Source: Gordonia pseudamarae (GTDB lineage Bacteria; Actinomycetota; Actinomycetes; Mycobacteriales; Mycobacteriaceae). Taken from it: a stretch of DNA of 64,000 bases. A model generated the notes under the pieces. The model made no database searches. It saw only the letters and a list, made by a program, of their open reading frames with translations, and had not been told where the DNA came from. This document shows, piece after piece, positions 61,150 to 64,000 of this stretch. Within the stretch, counting starts at the first letter, position 1; the number at the start of each line of letters is the position of its first letter. The DNA lies in the NCBI RefSeq assembly GCF_025273675.1, contig NZ_CP045809.1:4154001-4218000 (forward strand), written 5' to 3'. The position numbers and the translations under genes are program-made.

Positions 61150-61157
61150 GAGTAGTC
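61150..61157. promoter_or_regulatory. Half-site of the operator box
   Basis: GAGTAGTC at 61150-61157, a single arm of the palindrome, 26 bp before the full box at 61183 and just after the LAL stop. Confidence 0.45.
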
Positions 61158-61182
61158 GCCCGTTCGGATCAATTCGATAAAC

Positions 61183-61198
61183 GAGTAGTCGACTACTC
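61183..61198. promoter_or_regulatory. Palindromic operator box 2 (perfect)
   Basis: CGAGTAGTCGACTACTCG (61182-61199) is an 18-bp perfect palindrome. It stands directly before the decayed gene at 61201; the start and signal peptide that should lie between them are deleted. Confidence 0.75.
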
Positions 61199-61200
61199 GG

Positions 61201-61467
61201 AACTACAACAAAGCTATCCGTTCTGTGGCGGCAGGAGACACGGCCGGAGCACAGACGGCATACACAAGATTCCTCCGCGCCGCGGCGAATGCCACCGCCG
61301 CCCGCTCCGATTCGCAAACAGTCACACTCGCACCAGGCCAATAACAGGTCAAGTCGCTGACGGTGAAGGGTTCACCGTCGAAAACCTGCTCGGTTTTCGT
61401 TCATTGCGTCGGCGGCACCGGCGACGCCGAAGCCGCTGCATTCATTGTGAGAACCCGCGGGGACTGA
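61201..61467 (+). pseudogene. Decayed paralogue of array member 1
   Basis: Translating from 61201 gives YNKAIRSVAAGDTAGAQTAY... then LAPGQ, a TAA at 61342-61344, and on in the same frame QVKSLTVKGSPSKTCSVFVH...AAAFIVRTRGD to a TGA at 61465-61467. This aligns along its full length with residues ~82-169 of the 57204 protein (YNKYMKAVQTGDTAAQDRAY ... AKAFIVRTPGV), including the C-terminal Cys block. The start, signal peptide and first Cys are missing: about 325 bp lie between box and the corresponding body in the intact copy, but only 2 bp here. Confidence 0.85.
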
Positions 61468-61519
61468 CTCCACACGCCGTGGCGACCGGCAGACCCTCGA
61501 TACCCTTGTCGGCAGATTC

Positions 61520-61535
61520 GGGTAGTCCACTACTC
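61520..61535. promoter_or_regulatory. Palindromic operator box 3
   Basis: GGGTAGT-CC-ACTACTC, one arm mismatch from the consensus and the same CC centre as box 1. It lies 87 bp before the gene at 61622. Confidence 0.65.
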
Positions 61536-61621
61536 TTAGCTGATTGAGCATGTGCCCCTAAGGTTATTACCGGTTGTCCGCCACGGCTCGCACAACAACC
61601 ACACACCGACAGGAGCACCCG

Positions 61622-62218
61622 ATGATCACACCACGTCGACGCACAGCAGCAGCAATCATAGTAGGCGCCGCAGCCGTCGGTGGCCTGCTCGGGACCACAC
61701 CGGGGAATGCCGACGCCAAGACCTATCACCAAGGCGCCTACGATAACCAGTTTCACATGACGATCACCACCTCCCCCGGAAAAGTTCAGGTGACACTCGA
61801 TAATCAGCTGGACCGGGGCGTCAACTGCGAATGGGCAATCGGCGGCAAACGTTACCCCGACTTCGCCGTCGCCCGCGGTACGAAAGACAACGCCACCGCG
61901 ACCGACGTCCCGTCCGGTCTGCGTCAGTTCTGGAGCAAGTGCCGTTCACACACCGATGGGCTGTTTCCGCCAAAATACGACATCAAGACCCAGCTGATGG
62001 TAGACGTGCCGGATACGAAGAAGGTTGTGAAACTGGCGCCGAAGCCGAAAGAGAAGGACACTCCCAAGATCAAGATCCCAAAGATCGACGGACCAGTCGA
62101 CAAGGTGAAGATCAAGCCACTGCCCAAGGACATCACCGATCCGAAGCCCGCTCCCGAGCCCACGCCCGCCACGCCGAAGTCACCACTCGATCAACTCCTG
62201 GAAGCATTCGGAAGCTGA
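61622..62218 (+). CDS. Secreted protein, array member 3, with Lys/Pro-rich tail
   Basis: 198 residues, SD AGGAG at 61611. Signal peptide (MITPRRRTAAAIIVGAAAVG, cleavage near NADA), then a strand block SPGKVQVTLDNQLDRGVNCE with the first Cys and WSKCRSHTDG with the second. After ~110 residues a ~75-residue extension follows that is rich in Lys, Pro and Asp (APKPKEKDTPKIKIPK), ending LDQLLEAFGS. The basic, extended tail could bind cell-wall polymers. The last residues resemble the end of member 5 (LDDIFGS). Confidence 0.82.
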   Translation: MITPRRRTAAAIIVGAAAVGGLLGTTPGNADAKTYHQGAYDNQFHMTITTSPGKVQVTLDNQLDRGVNCEWAIGGKRYPDFAVARGTKDNATATDVPSGLRQFWSKCRSHTDGLFPPKYDIKTQLMVDVPDTKKVVKLAPKPKEKDTPKIKIPKIDGPVDKVKIKPLPKDITDPKPAPEPTPATPKSPLDQLLEAFGS

Positions 62219-62273
62219 CGCAAGGGACCGATCAGCCATCAGCGACACGAGGCACACCCGGTTCGTCACATTC

Positions 62274-62301
62274 GGGACTCCGACGACGTCGTCGGAGTCC
62301 C
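62274..62301. terminator. Perfect 28-bp palindrome, terminator-like
   Basis: GGGACTCCGACGAC followed at once by GTCGTCGGAGTCCC. It lies 55 bp after member 3 and 66 bp before member 4, so member 4 may need its own promoter or read-through. Confidence 0.7.
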
Positions 62302-62367
62302 GCCTCATCGCCGTGCGACAGCAGATGGCACGATGGTCCTCCGATACCGTTGTCACAGGAGAACCGA

Positions 62368-62898
62368 ATGAGTGTGCGCTTTCATCGTCGTGTGGCGCTG
62401 GCCGCGACCGGTCTTGCCGTCGCGTCCACCATCACCGCGGCCCCCGCCGATGCCTGGGTCGGCACGCCGCAACATTCGGGGTCCGGGAGGACTGTCGCGG
62501 GCCAGGTGCGTATCACCTACACCAATCCACTCGACGCGAGCATCAAATGCCGGGTCGGGGTCTACCCGGTGGCCAAGCTCAAGATCTTGCGGCAGTCGGC
62601 GTACTTCAGCAATCTCGCCGAGCAGCAGCTCGTGAACAAGAAGAAGTCCGCAGCGCAGACATCGCTGACCCACGCGGCGGCCGCCCTCCGGTCAGCCGGC
62701 CTGCCCCTGTACGAATCGCGTACCACCACAAGCGTGTCACCCGGTACCCGGAAAATCATTTTCATTCGGCCGAGCGGAAAACCGGCCCGTCACTATTCGG
62801 CGCTCACCGACTGCCGCTACGCGAACCCCGCAACCGAAGGCCCCGTGGCGTTCCAGGGTGATACCACCGCGTTCCACGTGTGGCCGGTCGACGTCTGA
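62368..62898 (+). CDS. Secreted two-Cys protein, array member 4
   Basis: 176 residues from ATG 62368 with SD CAGGAG. Signal peptide (MSVRFHRRVALAATGLAVAS, cleavage near PADA). The mature start AWVGTPQHSGSG and strand block AGQVRITYTNPLDASIKCRV match members 5 and 6 closely. A helical middle with Lys/Ala is followed by a strand block with the second Cys (SALTDCRYANP). No box directly upstream. Confidence 0.85.
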   Translation: MSVRFHRRVALAATGLAVASTITAAPADAWVGTPQHSGSGRTVAGQVRITYTNPLDASIKCRVGVYPVAKLKILRQSAYFSNLAEQQLVNKKKSAAQTSLTHAAAALRSAGLPLYESRTTTSVSPGTRKIIFIRPSGKPARHYSALTDCRYANPATEGPVAFQGDTTAFHVWPVDV

Positions 62899-63116
62899 CC
62901 TCAGATCGACCCGGAAGTCGCGGCCAGGGTAATGATGCCTCCTGACTGGCCACCGAAGTGGCGGCTACTGCCGGAGTCGACAGCCGGGGACGCTACGGTC
63001 GGGTGCGTGACTGCTGTCGGCCGGCTCGCCGTCGAGGTCGAGATGGGCGCAGAATCATCCGCCACCACCCCACACGTGGATCCATTCATACCCTCGCCAG
63101 TGCGAGTAGACGATTC

Positions 63117-63132
63117 GAGTAGTCGACTACTC
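63117..63132. promoter_or_regulatory. Palindromic operator box 4 (perfect)
   Basis: CGAGTAGTCGACTACTCG (63116-63133), an 18-bp perfect palindrome identical to box 2. A further half-like GCGAGTAGACG precedes it at about 63102. It lies 68 bp before the gene at 63200. Confidence 0.75.
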
Positions 63133-63199
63133 GTGGCAAGTGCCCAGGGGCTTGCGAAGATCGGTCGGGTACCGGCCAACATCGCACAGGAGGTTCTCC

Positions 63200-63766
63200 A
63201 TGCCCGCACCGAAAGCTCTTCCGGTCCGCCACCGACTCACGATCGCGATGGCGGCGGCCGCCGCGGCCGCGAGCATTGCCGGGATAGGGTCGGCGACCGC
63301 GTGGATCGACGCCCCCGGTCACGCCGGGTCCGGTGTCATCGACGAGGGAAAGGTGGTGGTGACCTTCAAAAACCCTACCGCCGAAAAGGTGACGTGTTTC
63401 GAGACAATTTATACCGCCAATAAGCTCGGCAAGCTCAGCGAGGCAGCGAAACTGTACAACACTTCATTCAAGCAGCGGGCCGCCGGAAATCCCACCCAAG
63501 CGGATGAAACCGCTGCCAAAGCAGACGCAATAATGGCATCCGCCGGGACTCCCCTGAAAAAACAATCTGGGTGGCACACGCTCAATGCTCTGCAATCGGA
63601 ATCAACGACCTGGGTACCGCCACAGCCGGCCCTCAGCGAATATGCCGGCTATGTGGAATGCTCATCCGCCGACGGAAGCGGCCTGGAGCGTGATCATTCA
63701 GCATTCGCGATCAAGCCCAAGTCGGCGAACGGATCGGGGAGTCTCGACGACATCTTCGGAAGCTGA
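63200..63766 (+). CDS. Secreted two-Cys protein, array member 5
   Basis: 188 residues, SD AGGAGG. Signal peptide (RHRLTIAMAAAAAAASIAGI, cleavage near SATA), mature AWIDAPGHAGSG and strand block EGKVVVTFKNPTAEKVTCFE with the first Cys. The helical middle is KLSEAAKLYNTSFKQRAAGN and the second Cys is in YAGYVECSSADG. It has the same plan as member 1, with which it also shares ITF/VTF(R/K)NPTA. It ends SLDDIFGS. Confidence 0.85.
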   Translation: MPAPKALPVRHRLTIAMAAAAAAASIAGIGSATAWIDAPGHAGSGVIDEGKVVVTFKNPTAEKVTCFETIYTANKLGKLSEAAKLYNTSFKQRAAGNPTQADETAAKADAIMASAGTPLKKQSGWHTLNALQSESTTWVPPQPALSEYAGYVECSSADGSGLERDHSAFAIKPKSANGSGSLDDIFGS

Positions 63767-63830
63767 CGTCACTCGTCCAAGAAACAGGGTGTCAACCCGT
63801 TTCCAACGACAGACACCAGAAAGGCAGCCG

Positions 63831-64000
63831 ATGCGCACCTTCATCACGCGCCTTTTAATAATCATGAGCGCGTACATCGTCGCGGTAGTGCCGACATTCG
63901 CAACCGCGGGCCTCGCCAATGCGTGGGAGACAAGACCCGGACATGCCGCAACCGCAGGCGAGGCGGTCTTGGTCAACCAGGTCCGAATCACTTTCACAAA
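63831..64000 (+). CDS. Secreted protein, array member 6, cut by the window edge
   Basis: ATG 63831 with AAAGG as SD, 64 bp after member 5. The visible ~56 residues hold a signal peptide (MRTFITRLLIIMSAYIVAVV, cleavage near LANA), then AWETRPGHAATAGEAV and VNQVRITFT. This is the same AW-x-x-x-PxH start and strand block as members 4 and 5. The rest lies beyond the window. Confidence 0.75.
   Translation, partial: MRTFITRLLIIMSAYIVAVVPTFATAGLANAWETRPGHAATAGEAVLVNQVRITFT

Overview
This 64-kb window comes from a GC-rich actinomycete of the order Mycobacteriales, most likely Gordonia or a close relative. That is an inference from mycobacterial-type RpoB/RpoC, a complete mce lipid-import operon with its own ATPase and two Mce-associated proteins, and strong GC bias at third codon positions. 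No 16S rRNA gene is present to confirm the genus.

1-7.6 kb is a stress/RNA island. A Ro60-type TROVE protein (rsr, 2164-4035) is surrounded by three well-formed Y RNA-like genes and one degenerate copy. One copy (4171-4310) carries a permuted tRNA-like module. Another (2007-2080) lies in the 5' leader of rsr, ahead of a 20-bp perfect hairpin. Around them are an RCC1-repeat protein, a DTDGDG-repeat protein, a translationally coupled small-ORF/cupin-like pair, and a membrane-anchored Hsp70-like protein with an external sensor-like domain. Several units share a GGAAC-N20-CCTAC type ECF-sigma promoter, so the island looks like one regulon. An IS630 element (7652-8802) closes it.

8.8-31.3 kb, nearly all minus strand, is the core transcription/translation region rplJ-rplL and rpoB-rpoC, with an mce locus placed between them: mkl/mceG, yrbEA, yrbEB, mceA to mceF, and two Mce-associated genes. 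Genes from mkl to mceF are spaced by 0-7 bp or overlap and form one operon.

32-47.7 kb is an exopolysaccharide operon on the minus strand, read from a good promoter at 47708-47736. It encodes a priming sugar-phosphate transferase, Gmd and GDP-fucose synthase, two GT4 transferases and one GT2, a HxxxD acyltransferase, a lipase-like esterase, two Wzz-like proteins without a kinase domain, a Wzy polymerase, WcaF, a Wzx flippase and an SGNH lipoprotein. A secreted glycosidase converges on it. The product is probably a fucose-containing (or GDP-fucose-derived), acylated Wzx/Wzy polymer.

47.8-51.4 kb holds two insertion sequences: an IS630-type element with a divergently read passenger gene, and an IS1380-family element. 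They flank a low-GC stretch with no recognised gene.

51.6-57 kb carries a GH76-family protein, a CocE/NonD hydrolase, a coiled-coil protein, a TIGR04338-type metalloprotein and a DUF2786 protein.

57.1-64 kb is an array of small secreted two-cysteine proteins around an LAL-type LuxR regulator. Four copies of a palindrome, GAGTAGT-NN-ACTACTC, stand before members of the array, one of them before a decayed pseudogene. This looks like a dedicated regulon for a secreted protein family that I cannot name. The array continues past the right edge. The Y RNA/Rsr locus and this LAL/secreted-protein array are the two systems most worth following up.
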